Counted from the first letter of the stretch, positions 7,761-15,975 are shown. The stretch: DNA of 64,000 bases from Pyrobaculum sp. 3827-6 (GCF_025641885.1 NZ_JAOTQN010000001.1:124001-188000); one strand, 5' to 3'. Translations and numbers: made by a program. The notes: generated by a model not told the origin, from the letters alone.

Positions 7761-8141
7761 TTAGCCCCCGCCCTTCGCGGCCTCGGCGGCGCCTCCCTTG
7801 AGCCTCGCCAGCTCTTTGTTTATCTCGTCGCGGAGCTTATCAATCTGCTCCCTCAGCATGGACTCCTGCCTCGAAAGCGTCTTCACGTGCAATTCGAGTA
7901 GCTCCTTCCTGTCTTTCAACTCCTGCAACGCCGCGTCGCGGCTCTGGGGAACGAGGAAGTTGCCGACGTTTTTAAAGATCTTCGCATCTGGAGATAGACG
8001 CTCGATTTCAGCAATGGCCTTCTCCACCTCTCTCAGCTCCGCCTCGTACTGCTGTTTCCTCAACAAGACGCTTTGCAACTGGGCCTGTGCTTGGTTAAAT
8101 CTGTTAATTAGGTCTTGGAGAGATGGCGGTATCTGCGCCAT
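7761..8141 (-). CDS. pfdB: Prefoldin subunit beta
   Basis: The product is 126 aa from the ATG at 8141 (an ATG three codons upstream is possible). It has two long coiled-coil helices joined by a short beta hairpin (IFKNVGNFLVPQSRDAALQEL), the beta-prefoldin fold. Prefoldin is a hexameric jellyfish-shaped chaperone (two alpha, four beta) that hands unfolded proteins to the thermosome. The Gly/Ala tail GGAAEAAKGGG is probably disordered. It is flanked by Pcc1 and DUF3194 genes. Confidence 0.93.
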   Translation of the reverse strand: MAQIPPSLQDLINRFNQAQAQLQSVLLRKQQYEAELREVEKAIAEIERLSPDAKIFKNVGNFLVPQSRDAALQELKDRKELLELHVKTLSRQESMLREQIDKLRDEINKELARLKGGAAEAAKGGG

Positions 8142-8162
8142 CGGCAACACGCACCCTCTGCT

Positions 8163-8381
8163 TTATAAAGATTTCCACTCCCCAATGTGCTCCACTACGT
8201 ACAACGCCCGCATTACTGTGTGGAGGAGCGACCTGAGGCTCGCCGCGTCGGCCGCCTCCGCCACTATGCTTCCCCCCTCTACGTAGAGGCGGCCTCGGGG
8301 AAAGCGCACCTCGCCCTCCAGGATTTTGAAGATGCGTAGCACGAGTTCGTCGTCGCCTACGTTAATCACTAGCCTATACAT
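8163..8381 (-). CDS. pcc1: KEOPS complex subunit Pcc1
   Basis: This 72-aa protein has a beta-beta-alpha-beta-alpha pattern: MYRLVINVGDDELVLRIFKIL, then VRFPRGRLYVEGGSIVAEAA, then a final helix SLRSLLHTVMRALYVVEHI. It matches the small Pcc1/CTAG fold that dimerises KEOPS through Kae1. With Bud32 at 3144-3773 it supports a t6A-tRNA modification role. It overlaps the Brix gene by 8 nt and is followed by prefoldin beta, the order known from archaeal exosome superoperons. Confidence 0.82.
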   Translation of the reverse strand: MYRLVINVGDDELVLRIFKILEGEVRFPRGRLYVEGGSIVAEAADAASLRSLLHTVMRALYVVEHIGEWKSL

Positions 8382-8919
8382 GTCTATACACCACTTTTCT
8401 TATCTTTATCGTGGAGGCCCTAGGTCCCAGGTCGCCTCCGAGCAACTCCACTAGGTAGCCCTCTCGGCGGGTGATTAGTATCGCCGTGTCGAACAGCCCC
8501 CTCACGGCGTCCAGGCTATATATGATGGGGTAGTGAAATACCTCGGCGAGTATCTCGGCGAGCTCCCCGCCGGCCATGTCTACTATCACGGCGCTTTTCG
8601 CAGGCGGCCTCCTGGCTACGAACACGGGGAGCTCTCTCCGCGTCTTGATGCCGGAGATTTTCAACATGTAGGGCTTCCACCGCTTGTTTGCTACGTCGTA
8701 AAAGAGCAACGCCGAGGGCATGCCGCGTCTATCCCAGATAAAAGCTATGTACCGCGCCCCGCAGGCCACAGCCTCTTCGAGAAGCACGGTGAAGGATCTC
8801 TTGCCGCGTATAATCTTCCTGGCGCCGGGGAGGGAGTTGGCTAGGTCATTTACAAGCTCTAGGGTTTTTTTAGAGGGGTTTCTAGAGGTGGTTATAACTA
8901 CTTCACAGCCTCTTTCCAT
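8374..8919 (-). CDS. Brix-domain ribosome biogenesis protein (Imp4-like)
   Basis: This 181-aa protein is a stand-alone Brix domain: an opening strand VVITTSRNPSKKTLELVNDLAN, a middle region VACGARYIAFIWDRRGMPSALLF and a C-terminal half related to the first. Archaeal Brix proteins are single-domain relatives of Imp4/Rpf1/Ssf1 and act in rRNA processing and subunit assembly. The ATG at 8919 lies 22 nt inside the L37Ae gene, so the two are translationally coupled. An RpoP gene, often found at this point in other archaea, is absent. Confidence 0.87.
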   Translation of the reverse strand: MERGCEVVITTSRNPSKKTLELVNDLANSLPGARKIIRGKRSFTVLLEEAVACGARYIAFIWDRRGMPSALLFYDVANKRWKPYMLKISGIKTRRELPVFVARRPPAKSAVIVDMAGGELAEILAEVFHYPIIYSLDAVRGLFDTAILITRREGYLVELLGGDLGPRASTIKIRKVVYRHV

Positions 8920-9203
8920 TTAGCTTTCTGCGCCTCGACCTCTTTCAACTCCTCTGGGGCGAGAGCCCTGCCCATAATAGTCTGTGGAGTCCACGCGCCG
9001 CCGGCGAAGGTGAAGCCGCATTTCGGGCATCTCCAGATGCCGAAGGCCAGCCTCTCAAGCCTAACAAGAGATCTGCAACTCGGGCATCTGTGCTTACCCT
9101 TCTGCTTAACCTCAATCGCGGCGACCTTACGGCGCTGGCCCATTCCGTACCTAGCGCCGTATCTCCCCGCAGGCCCGACGATCTTCGTGTGGCTAAAGGG
9201 CAT
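8898..9203 (-). CDS. rpl37ae: 50S ribosomal protein L37Ae
   Basis: The product is 101 aa from the ATG at 9203. A TTG seven codons upstream also opens the frame, but TATATAAA lies about 25 nt before the ATG, so 9203 is the better start. The zinc ribbon is clear: CPSCRSLVRLERLAFGIWRCPKC, a Cys4 site with 14 residues between the pairs. The N-terminal HTKIVGPAGRYGARYG is typical of L37Ae. It heads the Brix-Pcc1-prefoldin transcript. Confidence 0.95.
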   Translation of the reverse strand: MPFSHTKIVGPAGRYGARYGMGQRRKVAAIEVKQKGKHRCPSCRSLVRLERLAFGIWRCPKCGFTFAGGAWTPQTIMGRALAPEELKEVEAQKAKWKEAVK

Positions 9204-9239
9204 AACGGACTTGACTACTGACAATTTATATATTTTAAG

Positions 9240-9330
9240 ACTGGGGGGATGGGAGTCGGCAACTACCCATCGACTCGACCAAGTGCTTAGGTTGCCGCGC
9301 CTAAAGCGCCGTGTACAGCGTTAGTGAATG
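9240..9330 (+). ncRNA. Candidate structured RNA in the gap before L37Ae
   Basis: The 9225-9350 gap has no convincing reading frame but is G/C-rich and folds. GAGTCG (9253-9258) can pair with CGACTC (9271-9276), alternatively GATGGG (9248-9253) with CCCATC (9266-9271), and GCTTAGG (9285-9291) with CCTAA(A)GC (9300-9307). A palindromic TATATA element at 9228-9236 could drive it rightwards. A GTGTACAGC segment follows the second hairpin, as an ACA box would in the H/ACA-like guide RNAs known from Pyrobaculum. This is a candidate only. Confidence 0.25.
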
Positions 9331-9350
9331 CGGCCTTGGGAAAAAGAGGC

Positions 9351-10304
9351 TTATTTTAGAATTACTGTGATTTCTCCCTTGCCTGTTGACGCTGGGTGTA
9401 TCATAAATATCTCTGGCAGTGGATGTGGCAAGTAGCCTAGCGAATTGTGGGCCACTACTAGGCGCGAAAGCCTATACCAGCCGCCGTGTTCGGGGATGTA
9501 GGTGGCCGACCTGTATATATCCATAGCCGGTAGTAGCATCACGTCGCCGTCGAAGTAGAAGTAGTAGGTGGTGTTTCCCGTAGCCAGCGGCCGCCTATCT
9601 ACGGGTCTTGAAAATCTCAGCTCTATGTCCGGCTTTAGGGATAGTTTACCGCCTTCATAACGCCACTTGAAAGGCGCCAGTATTACCCCCTGGCTACGTA
9701 GCCAAGGCTCCAACCTAGCCGTTTCGTTGAGCATGCGCATGGCAGTCTCCCGGCTGACAGAAATCTCCCTCTCAATCACCACAGCGTTGTACTTCATAGA
9801 GCCTTCCTCAACGATTACGAAGAAGGCTGTTTTATTTAGAACAGTAAGGCCGGGCAACTGGTAGTCTCTGTACACAACTACCGCGTTTACCCCGGGGGGC
9901 ACGTAGAAGGGCTCCACGCCTCGTACGGTGCCTTGTCTAGTTATGTTGTATATCTCGAAGAGTATCCAGCCGCCCTCCTCCCGCCCCCTATACGAACCTG
10001 TGCGGCATTGCGCCCTCCCGTCTTTTAACATCAACGTGATGTGTGTGCTATTATCAACAAACGCGGCGTCTCTACCCCACAAGTCGCACCACTCCCCGTC
10101 TATGTACAGCCTGAAGTAGAAATTAGAGCCGTTAAGAAGGCGTTCAAAGGCGCCACCGGTATGTGTCACCGTGATACGAATCACATCGGTGTGGCGGCTA
10201 GAAGAGCCAGGAACAACAGCCGTTATGATCACTGCCACATATACGACAACAACTATTGCAGATATCCCTAATATCAGCGGCAACCATCTGTGCAAATTAT
10301 CCAC
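9351..10304 (-). CDS. Hypothetical exported, membrane-anchored protein
   Basis: This 317-aa protein has one N-terminal transmembrane helix (LILGISAIVVVVYVAVIITAVV, about residues 9-30) and a long beta-rich extracellular part with several N-glycosylation-type sequons (NGS, NST, NIT, NKT, NTT). No enzymatic motif is visible. The end, FMIHPASTGKGEITVIL, is beta-strand-like. It sits between L37Ae and Rrp42, in the middle of genes for RNA processing, and shows no functional link to them. Surface or cell-envelope role is inferred from topology alone. Confidence 0.65.
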   Translation of the reverse strand: MDNLHRWLPLILGISAIVVVVYVAVIITAVVPGSSSRHTDVIRITVTHTGGAFERLLNGSNFYFRLYIDGEWCDLWGRDAAFVDNSTHITLMLKDGRAQCRTGSYRGREEGGWILFEIYNITRQGTVRGVEPFYVPPGVNAVVVYRDYQLPGLTVLNKTAFFVIVEEGSMKYNAVVIEREISVSRETAMRMLNETARLEPWLRSQGVILAPFKWRYEGGKLSLKPDIELRFSRPVDRRPLATGNTTYYFYFDGDVMLLPAMDIYRSATYIPEHGGWYRLSRLVVAHNSLGYLPHPLPEIFMIHPASTGKGEITVILK

Positions 10305-10433
10305 GTTGTTAGTTGCGCATATTTTTATTCCTTTCCTTGTGGAAAGACGTAGATCTTTCGATTTTAAGATAAGGTTCGGTGACCTAGCATTTCGCGTGTA
10401 GCACTTCGGGGCTCAGGGTGGGGCCCTCTGGCG

Positions 10434-11255
10434 TTAAATAATGCTCTTGAGTGTTTCGAGGAATTTTTCTCTCCCCTTTTGCGCTAGGTTGAGGGCTGTT
10501 TCTAGCTCTGCCTGTGTGAAGGAGCCGAGCGTCTTCTGGGCGGCGACTATTCTGTCTTCTGAGAATGTGAATGTGATTCTGCCGTCTAGGCTGAGCTCCT
10601 CCTCGAAGGTGGGGTCTAGGAATAGGACGTTTCCTATCTTCCCCACCGAGACCGCGACGGGGGCCTTGGCGGCCTCTACTGGCAGTGGTGATCTGTTGTT
10701 GCGGTCTAGCTTCACGGCCCCGGCGTCGTCTTTCACAGCTGTGGGGAGTTGGGTGTTTTTGAGGGCGGCTACGGAGGCTAGATTAGCCGCGTCTACTAGA
10801 TTCCCGTCGTCGTTTATTACGTATAGATCGATCCAGAGTACGTACGCCTTCCCCCCCTCCACGGCCAGCTTTTTGAAGTCTACGTATCCGCAGTGTCTTA
10901 TGCCTCTGTCGACAACTCTGGCGAGTTCTATAGCCGACTCGTCGGGGGGGCCCACCTCTGTGTAGGGCGACGCGTGGGGCAGGACCTCGGCGTTTACCAC
11001 CAACACGCCCTCGTCGGGGGCGTCGGGGAAGGGCTGGCCCAGCCCCACCTTGACGCCGGCGACTACATGCGTCTTGCCTAGCCTTACCTCGGCGGAGCCG
11101 TCGGCGGTCTTCACAACGCCGGTTTTTATCTCCACATCTCTCATCTGATCGGGCCCCCTCCCGTCTATCCTGTACTTGGTGGCGAGGAGTTTTCTGATCT
11201 GCTCCCGCCTGAGGTATGAGATAAACCGCTTCCCGTAGGGGCTTATCGACGCCAT
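10434..11255 (-). CDS. rrp42: Exosome complex protein Rrp42
   Basis: This 273-aa RNase PH-fold protein is the non-catalytic partner of Rrp41 in the hexameric archaeal exosome ring. It has the shared opening YRIDGRGPDQMRDVEIKTG and the Rrp42-type middle VVDRGIRHCGYVDFKKLAVE plus AANLASVAALKNTQLP. Length is in the usual Rrp42 range. It starts one base after the end of Rrp41, so both are on one transcript. This gene appears to be the last of the SBDS-Rrp4-Rrp41-Rrp42 run. Confidence 0.96.
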   Translation of the reverse strand: MASISPYGKRFISYLRREQIRKLLATKYRIDGRGPDQMRDVEIKTGVVKTADGSAEVRLGKTHVVAGVKVGLGQPFPDAPDEGVLVVNAEVLPHASPYTEVGPPDESAIELARVVDRGIRHCGYVDFKKLAVEGGKAYVLWIDLYVINDDGNLVDAANLASVAALKNTQLPTAVKDDAGAVKLDRNNRSPLPVEAAKAPVAVSVGKIGNVLFLDPTFEEELSLDGRITFTFSEDRIVAAQKTLGSFTQAELETALNLAQKGREKFLETLKSII

Positions 11256-11256
11256 G

Positions 11257-11997
11257 CTACCTCCCGTATATCTCCTCGGCGATTGACATGTATTTTGTCT
11301 TCAACGCATCTCTCGCTATTTGGTAGACGTACTCCGCGCCTCTCACGGCGAGGTTGAGCGCTTGGAGGAACGCCTCTCTTGTCCACGCCCCGTCTAGCTG
11401 GAGGAGGGTAAATCTCTTTAGGTTAGGCATGTAGCCCACGGGGAGGTCCCCCTCGCCGTATTGATCCTCAAGCCCGTTGAGATCCAGCACCACAGTGCCG
11501 TCGACAAGCCCTACCGATACGCCTATTACCAAGTCCCTCATGTATATGCCTGCGTCCGCCAGCGCCAGCGACGCCGCCGTTAGCGAGGCCACTCTAGTGG
11601 ATCCGTCTGCCTGTAGTATTTCGACGAAGACATCTATCCTCGACCTGGGGTACTGCTCCAGCACTATGGCCGGCTCAAGCGCCTCCCTCAACACCTTGCT
11701 AATCTCTATCTCGCGTCTGCTGGGGGTGGGGCTCTTCCTCTCGTCTTTGGTGCTGAAGGGGGCCATGTGGTACCTGACGCGCATAACCCCGCGGTCGGGG
11801 AGCGAGAGGTGTCTGGGATGCATCTCCCGCGGGCCGTACACGGCGGCCACGGCGGTGGTGGTGCCGTAGGAAACCATGGCGGAGCCGTCGGCGTTGCTCA
11901 CGACCCCCACGGAGATCTTCACCTCCCTCATCTGGTCGGGCGCCCTCCCGTCCGCCCTCACGCCGTTTTGAAGTAAAGGTACAGGCGGCTTCTTCAT
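11257..11997 (-). CDS. rrp41: Exosome complex exonuclease Rrp41
   Basis: This 246-aa RNase PH-family protein is the catalytic, phosphorolytic subunit of the archaeal exosome. Features include GVRADGRAPDQMREVKISVGVV, the RNA/phosphate-contacting region YGPREMHPRHLSLPDRG, and the later acidic active-site strand VFVEILQADGSTRVA with GVSVGLVDGTVVLDLNGLEDQ. It overlaps the Rrp4 gene by 4 nt. The Rrp41-Rrp42 trimer of dimers is capped by Rrp4 encoded just upstream. Confidence 0.97.
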   Translation of the reverse strand: MKKPPVPLLQNGVRADGRAPDQMREVKISVGVVSNADGSAMVSYGTTTAVAAVYGPREMHPRHLSLPDRGVMRVRYHMAPFSTKDERKSPTPSRREIEISKVLREALEPAIVLEQYPRSRIDVFVEILQADGSTRVASLTAASLALADAGIYMRDLVIGVSVGLVDGTVVLDLNGLEDQYGEGDLPVGYMPNLKRFTLLQLDGAWTREAFLQALNLAVRGAEYVYQIARDALKTKYMSIAEEIYGR

Positions 11998-12701
11998 ACG
12001 GCGCCTTGTTGCCTCTGCGTTTTATATTTTTCTACCTCCGCCCTTATTCTGTCGGTGAGGCCCATGACGTGGCTCTCCGCCTCGATCTTCCTGACAAGCG
12101 TAGCCAGAAACACCTCGTCTCTTGTATCCCTACACCTTATCCACACCCTGCCGTTCTGCCCGACTATTATGTCGCACCCCACCTCCATCAACGTGTTGAG
12201 CATGCTACCCCTCTTTCCGATTAGCCGCGGGACTTTTACAGGAGTTATTTCCACGACCGTCCCGCTCTCCACCTTGCCGACGCGCTCCTCCTTCAGCGTG
12301 AGGATTATGGGATACTCATCTGTCAAATCGACGTCCTTGACCTTGGCAATTACCACGTCTCCTACGTTGAGGAAGGTTGTCAGCGGCGTGGTCTCGAGGT
12401 CCACGTGTCTATGCAAAGCCTCGCTTACGGGGAGGTAGGCGGGCATGAAGGACCTCACGTCGATCTCCCAGCCGGTGGCCAAGACGTCTGTAACGTAGCC
12501 CACCACGACGTCTCCCTTCTTCGGCTTGTACGTCCCCTCGAGCGGGACCACAACCACGCCGTCCTCCCGAAACTCCACAAGGCCAACCACTAGACTTCTG
12601 TACCTACCGTTGTCCACATACACCGGCCCCTCGACTTTGCTGTCTGTCGTGGCTATTACGTCACCTGGAAATATCAACTGGCGTGGGATGACGAAGTACA
12701 T
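11994..12701 (-). CDS. rrp4: Exosome RNA-binding cap protein Rrp4
   Basis: The product is 235 aa from the ATG at 12701, which overlaps the SBDS stop by one base (TAATG). A longer open frame reaches upstream, but its basic N-terminus lies inside SBDS and is not family-like. Domains are an N-terminal barrel (QLIFPGDVIATTD), an S1 domain (KKGDVVVGYVTDVLATGWEIDV) and a KH domain (VPRLIGKRGSMLNTLMEVG). Rrp4 caps the Rrp41/Rrp42 ring and feeds RNA into the pore. Confidence 0.95.
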   Translation of the reverse strand: MYFVIPRQLIFPGDVIATTDSKVEGPVYVDNGRYRSLVVGLVEFREDGVVVVPLEGTYKPKKGDVVVGYVTDVLATGWEIDVRSFMPAYLPVSEALHRHVDLETTPLTTFLNVGDVVIAKVKDVDLTDEYPIILTLKEERVGKVESGTVVEITPVKVPRLIGKRGSMLNTLMEVGCDIIVGQNGRVWIRCRDTRDEVFLATLVRKIEAESHVMGLTDRIRAEVEKYKTQRQQGAV

Positions 12702-13399
12702 TAGTATACTATTTCGAGGATTTTGATATCGGCGTCGCCGTGGGTTACGTCGTTTACCCTGGCAATCAAGACGTCTTGCAGACCTGCGGGTAGCTCTAGT
12801 ACCGCCTCCCATGAGCCGTCGGATCTGTACCTCTCGTTTACTATCCTAGCCATTTTAGCCACCAGCCCCTTTACCTTCTGGGCGTAGGCTGAAGAGATTG
12901 ATAGGGCTATCCTAGCCGTAGCTATCTTTATTGGGATTATTCTCTGTATCTCCTTTAAGATCTCCTGCACCTGCTCCTCGGCGGACTTAAATGGGTCGAT
13001 AGATACCCGGGCTTGCTCTAGGGCGTTTTCCACTCTCTGTGGGGGAACCGGCGTCTTCGTCCTCACATCTATACAGTTGCGGGATATCCACTCAATTATC
13101 TGCCTCTTCTTATCCTCAATAAGCTTCCTCCTCTGCTCGGCGGTGAGTGGTATCTCGCCCTCTTTTATAATAATCTCGGCGATCTTCCTCACGTCGGAGG
13201 TGCCAAACACCTTTCTCAACGCCTGCTCCGAGGCACGTAGCCCCTTCTTGGCGTCTTTGTATATCTCTTCGTGAACCAGCACCTTGTCTATCCCAAGGGG
13301 CTTCCCCATCTTCAGCTCCAACGCCGCGTCTGGATCTATCAATATCTCGAAGTGCTCTCCCCCCTTCTCCAGCTTCGCAACGGCGACTTTTTTAGTCAT
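12701..13399 (-). CDS. Ribosome maturation protein SBDS homologue
   Basis: This 232-aa protein follows the SBDS domain order: the N-terminal FYSH domain (VAVAKLEKGGEHFEILIDPDAALELK, then DKVLVHEEIYKDAKKGLRAS), a helical middle (TAEQRRKLIEDKKRQIIEWISRN) and a C-terminal ferredoxin-like domain. In eukaryotes SBDS releases eIF6/Tif6 from the 60S subunit; the archaeal protein is thought to act in large-subunit maturation. It is translationally linked to Rrp4 and preceded 11 nt earlier by the regulator gene ending at 13411. Confidence 0.95.
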   Translation of the reverse strand: MTKKVAVAKLEKGGEHFEILIDPDAALELKMGKPLGIDKVLVHEEIYKDAKKGLRASEQALRKVFGTSDVRKIAEIIIKEGEIPLTAEQRRKLIEDKKRQIIEWISRNCIDVRTKTPVPPQRVENALEQARVSIDPFKSAEEQVQEILKEIQRIIPIKIATARIALSISSAYAQKVKGLVAKMARIVNERYRSDGSWEAVLELPAGLQDVLIARVNDVTHGDADIKILEIVY

Positions 13400-13410
13400 C
13401 GCCTTGTTCT

Positions 13411-14304
13411 CTAGACGTGTTTATAATCTTTAGGCCCTAGGCACTTCGCCAGCTCAATAACCTTAGTCGCCACGTCGACTGCGTCGATGCCGAAGATGTA
13501 GGCGTTAGGCTCAATGCCGCTACCTCCCATGTCGTACACGACGTCGTAGATCCCTTTCTGAAACGCCGCCGTCACGTTGGCGACGATCTCCTCCTCACTG
13601 TTGCTAGGCCCTACCTCGGCCACAGAAAACACCTCCCCCGCGCAGTCTCTAGCGACGTACGCCACGTTGGCCACGGCCTTTATCTCTGGGTGTAGCTTAT
13701 TCACCTCACTTACTAAATTTGTTAAGAAGCGGGAGGCCCCTGGTCTAGGCCTCCCCCGCGCCATGATCTGGGCGCCCTCTACGTAGATCCTGCCCGGGTA
13801 CCCGACGCCGCCCTCGGGGCCCAGCTCTACTATGTTCATCAACACCTTGGGCACCAGTCTGTAGCAGTCTCTACACCTCTTCAGGAGGTCGAAGGCCATC
13901 TCCACCCTCTTTGCCGTCTCTGTATACACCTGGAGATCTCTACATATTTCGCAATTACCCAGCTCCGGATACGCAGATCTGTGGAGGGGACACAGCCGTA
14001 GCGAGGAGAGGAGTCCCACCGAATAGTTGTTTACATATCGCAGAAACTCCTCCACACTTGCGTACTCCACCAAGGTTGTCAAAGTCCTGAGCATGCGCTG
14101 GAGCTCCTGCCTCTCTAATACCTTTAGCAACTTCTCTTCGTAGAGATGTTTGGGATTTTTGAGATATGAGCTAACTGCTGGTTGCGAAATTCCCAGCAAC
14201 TGGCCTATACGGCTCTGGGAGTACCCCCTCTCGGCGAGTTGGTGCGCTACCAGCCCCTTCAGGGGCGTCACCACGACCTCAACGACGAACTCTAAGGGCA
14301 ACAC
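13411..14304 (-). CDS. HTH-ThiN transcriptional regulator (ThiR-like)
   Basis: This 297-aa protein joins an N-terminal helix-turn-helix (AERGYSQSRIGQLLGISQPAVSSYL, about residues 24-48) to a Cys-rich middle (CPLHRSAYPELGNCEICRD) and a C-terminal ThiN-like domain (VGYPGRIYVEGAQIMARGRPRPG; VYDMGGSGIEPNAYIFG). ThiN is a thiamine-phosphate-synthase domain; HTH-ThiN fusions are the archaeal ThiR regulators of thiamine genes, where ThiN acts as effector sensor. No thiamine gene is nearby; the gene heads the SBDS/exosome run. GTG start at 14304 is uncertain because the nearest TATA is only about 14 nt away. Confidence 0.8.
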   Translation of the reverse strand: MLPLEFVVEVVVTPLKGLVAHQLAERGYSQSRIGQLLGISQPAVSSYLKNPKHLYEEKLLKVLERQELQRMLRTLTTLVEYASVEEFLRYVNNYSVGLLSSLRLCPLHRSAYPELGNCEICRDLQVYTETAKRVEMAFDLLKRCRDCYRLVPKVLMNIVELGPEGGVGYPGRIYVEGAQIMARGRPRPGASRFLTNLVSEVNKLHPEIKAVANVAYVARDCAGEVFSVAEVGPSNSEEEIVANVTAAFQKGIYDVVYDMGGSGIEPNAYIFGIDAVDVATKVIELAKCLGPKDYKHV

Positions 14305-14342
14305 AATACGACATTTTTAATACAATTATAGATTTTCGCTTG

Positions 14343-15266
14343 ATGGTGGACTATGTAGAGGTCGAGATACGCGGCAGGAAGGCGGCTGCGCGCCTCGCCA
14401 GCGCGACTTTTATAACGGGGACAGGTAAGTCGACCTTTATCGAGATTATGTATAGAGTTTTGTCCAGCGTGGGTAAAAAACTGCCAAGGGTGGGAGGGGG
14501 GTGGAGCTTCTACGCGCAGAGGGGGGATGTGACTTATTTAATCACGGCGGACAGAGGCCGTGTAAGACAGTCTGTAGCTGTGGGAGGTGAGGAGTTGGTG
14601 TTTGAGTACATCCCCTCAAAAGGTGTACATCGGATAGTGAAGCCTATAAACATGTCAGTAGCTGATGCCGACGTCGTCATCCCGCTGGTGAGGGCGGAGG
14701 AGCATGTGTCGATGGTGGCAGATGAGGATATCGAGAGGTTTAACTCCATGCTGGCAACAGCCAGGAAGGCCCTCGGCGTCAAGATACAGTTTCTAGGCCC
14801 CTACATAGCCCCCAGATCTGTGGTGGACGCCGAGGTTAAGAACGTGAATTTACTTGAACGCCATGGACGTAACTTAGTCGCAGTCTTGTCTAATCTAGCG
14901 CTTTATAGACCCACGGCGTACGACTCAATAAGGGCCGTCCTCAGGAAGGTGGGCTTCACGGTGTCTGTGGGCTTGGCTAAGCCCGGCAAGATCGGCGCCT
15001 TTGTTGCTACAGGCACCTTGAAGATGCCGCTGGGAAAGGCGCCGTGTTCTGTAAAGAGCCTTCTCGCCCTCGCCGTGGCGCTGGAGCTAAAGCCCGACAT
15101 TCTCGTAGTGGATAACCTAGACTACTGCCTGACGCCCAGCGTAGCGGAGGCGCTCACCTCAATACTTAGACAGAGACCAACTAAATTGGTGGCAGAGGTA
15201 CATCACAGAGATGTGGTTGACTGGATTGGAGTACCTGACAAGGCTATAGTTGAAATTAGGCTGTAG
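14343..15266 (+). CDS. Hypothetical P-loop ATPase, SMC/RecF-like
   Basis: This 307-aa protein has a Walker A-like TGTGKST (about residues 25-31) whose first glycine is not in the usual place (FITGTGKST). Late motifs include DILVVDNLDYCLTP as a Walker B with Asn where the catalytic Glu would be, followed by a His-containing EVHHRD like an H-loop. Together these look like a small ABC/SMC-type ATPase with no long coiled coil and no clear signature motif. It is divergent from the ThiR-like gene, with a TTTTTAATAC element between them. The ATG at 14343 is preferred over the TTG just before it. Function unknown. Confidence 0.6.
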   Translation: MVDYVEVEIRGRKAAARLASATFITGTGKSTFIEIMYRVLSSVGKKLPRVGGGWSFYAQRGDVTYLITADRGRVRQSVAVGGEELVFEYIPSKGVHRIVKPINMSVADADVVIPLVRAEEHVSMVADEDIERFNSMLATARKALGVKIQFLGPYIAPRSVVDAEVKNVNLLERHGRNLVAVLSNLALYRPTAYDSIRAVLRKVGFTVSVGLAKPGKIGAFVATGTLKMPLGKAPCSVKSLLALAVALELKPDILVVDNLDYCLTPSVAEALTSILRQRPTKLVAEVHHRDVVDWIGVPDKAIVEIRL

Positions 15267-15291
15267 ACGTATACTACACGTAAACTTTGTT

Positions 15292-15516
15292 TTATGCAAC
15301 TAGGTTTTTCAACTCGTCGAGAATCCTCAGAAGCTCTTTTAATTCTTCTATTTCATGCCGAGCCATCTGCTCCGCCCCATGTATAACCTCTTTCGAGAGC
15401 CCCCCCACCTCCAGTTCGAAGATTACGTAGTTTACTATAGACCTGGCCCCGGCGCCTTCTAGCCTGTTTGCCACCTCTCTGAGTCTCTTTACCACATCTT
15501 CAGGTAGGTATTCCAT
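15292..15516 (-). CDS. Hypothetical helical protein (74 aa)
   Basis: This 74-aa acidic protein is almost entirely helical (LPEDVVKRLREVANRLEG at the start, IEELKELLRILDELKNLVA at the end, a likely coiled coil). It follows the COG1325-like gene by 14 nt on the same strand, so the two are probably co-transcribed. I recognise no family. A subunit or partner role for the RNA-binding neighbour would fit the gene order but is inference. Confidence 0.6.
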   Translation of the reverse strand: MEYLPEDVVKRLREVANRLEGAGARSIVNYVIFELEVGGLSKEVIHGAEQMARHEIEELKELLRILDELKNLVA

Positions 15517-15530
15517 ATGGAGGTTTTTAG

Positions 15531-15947
15531 CTATCTTTTTAACGCTTCTCTCATCGAGAGAAGAAAACTCCTCATGTCGTCGACGGCCAGCGCCCTCCCC
15601 CGCACCTCCACGTAGACCACATCGTCGCTGTGGGAAATCTTCAAGACGCCCCTATACGCATACTGTTTGTCAAATTTTGCATATAGCCTAGTCCCCTCTA
15701 TACCTGAAAGCATTATTAAAAACTCGATATCGTCAAGCCTCGCCACGATGGACTTCAAGGCCTCCAACGCCTCGCAGTCCTCTAGCCTGACTTGTACTAT
15801 ATTAATGACATTGCCGTGGTGGCCTCTGGCGACTGTCGCGACGTAGCGTCCAGAAACCACGTTTTTAAGTGCTTGTATTACCCTGTCGAGATCTTCCGTG
15901 GCGTGTATGTAGACCCTGGCGTGGAGGAGGGAAACTGGACATGACAT
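15531..15947 (-). CDS. RNA-binding protein, COG1325 (predicted exosome-associated)
   Basis: The product is 138 aa from the ATG at 15947; the frame is open further upstream, but that part lies beyond the TTTAAA promoter and is not protein-like. Residues VYIHATEDLDRVIQALKNVV and VYVEVRGRALAVDDMRSFLLSM fit the small archaeal COG1325/DUF54 family, predicted long ago to be tied to the exosome because of shared gene clusters. The position between psmA and the SBDS/exosome genes agrees. No catalytic motif is visible. Confidence 0.72.
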   Translation of the reverse strand: MSCPVSLLHARVYIHATEDLDRVIQALKNVVSGRYVATVARGHHGNVINIVQVRLEDCEALEALKSIVARLDDIEFLIMLSGIEGTRLYAKFDKQYAYRGVLKISHSDDVVYVEVRGRALAVDDMRSFLLSMREALKR

Positions 15948-15969
15948 GTGTGATACGTGTTGAAATGTA

Positions 15970-15975
15970 TTTAAA
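15970..15975. promoter_or_regulatory. Shared palindromic TATA (TTTAAA)
   Basis: TTTAAA at 15970-15975 lies between divergent starts. The leftward ATG (15947) is 23 nt from it and the rightward GTG (15995) is 20 nt from it, giving nearly symmetric leaderless spacing. It decides the start of both genes. Confidence 0.55.
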
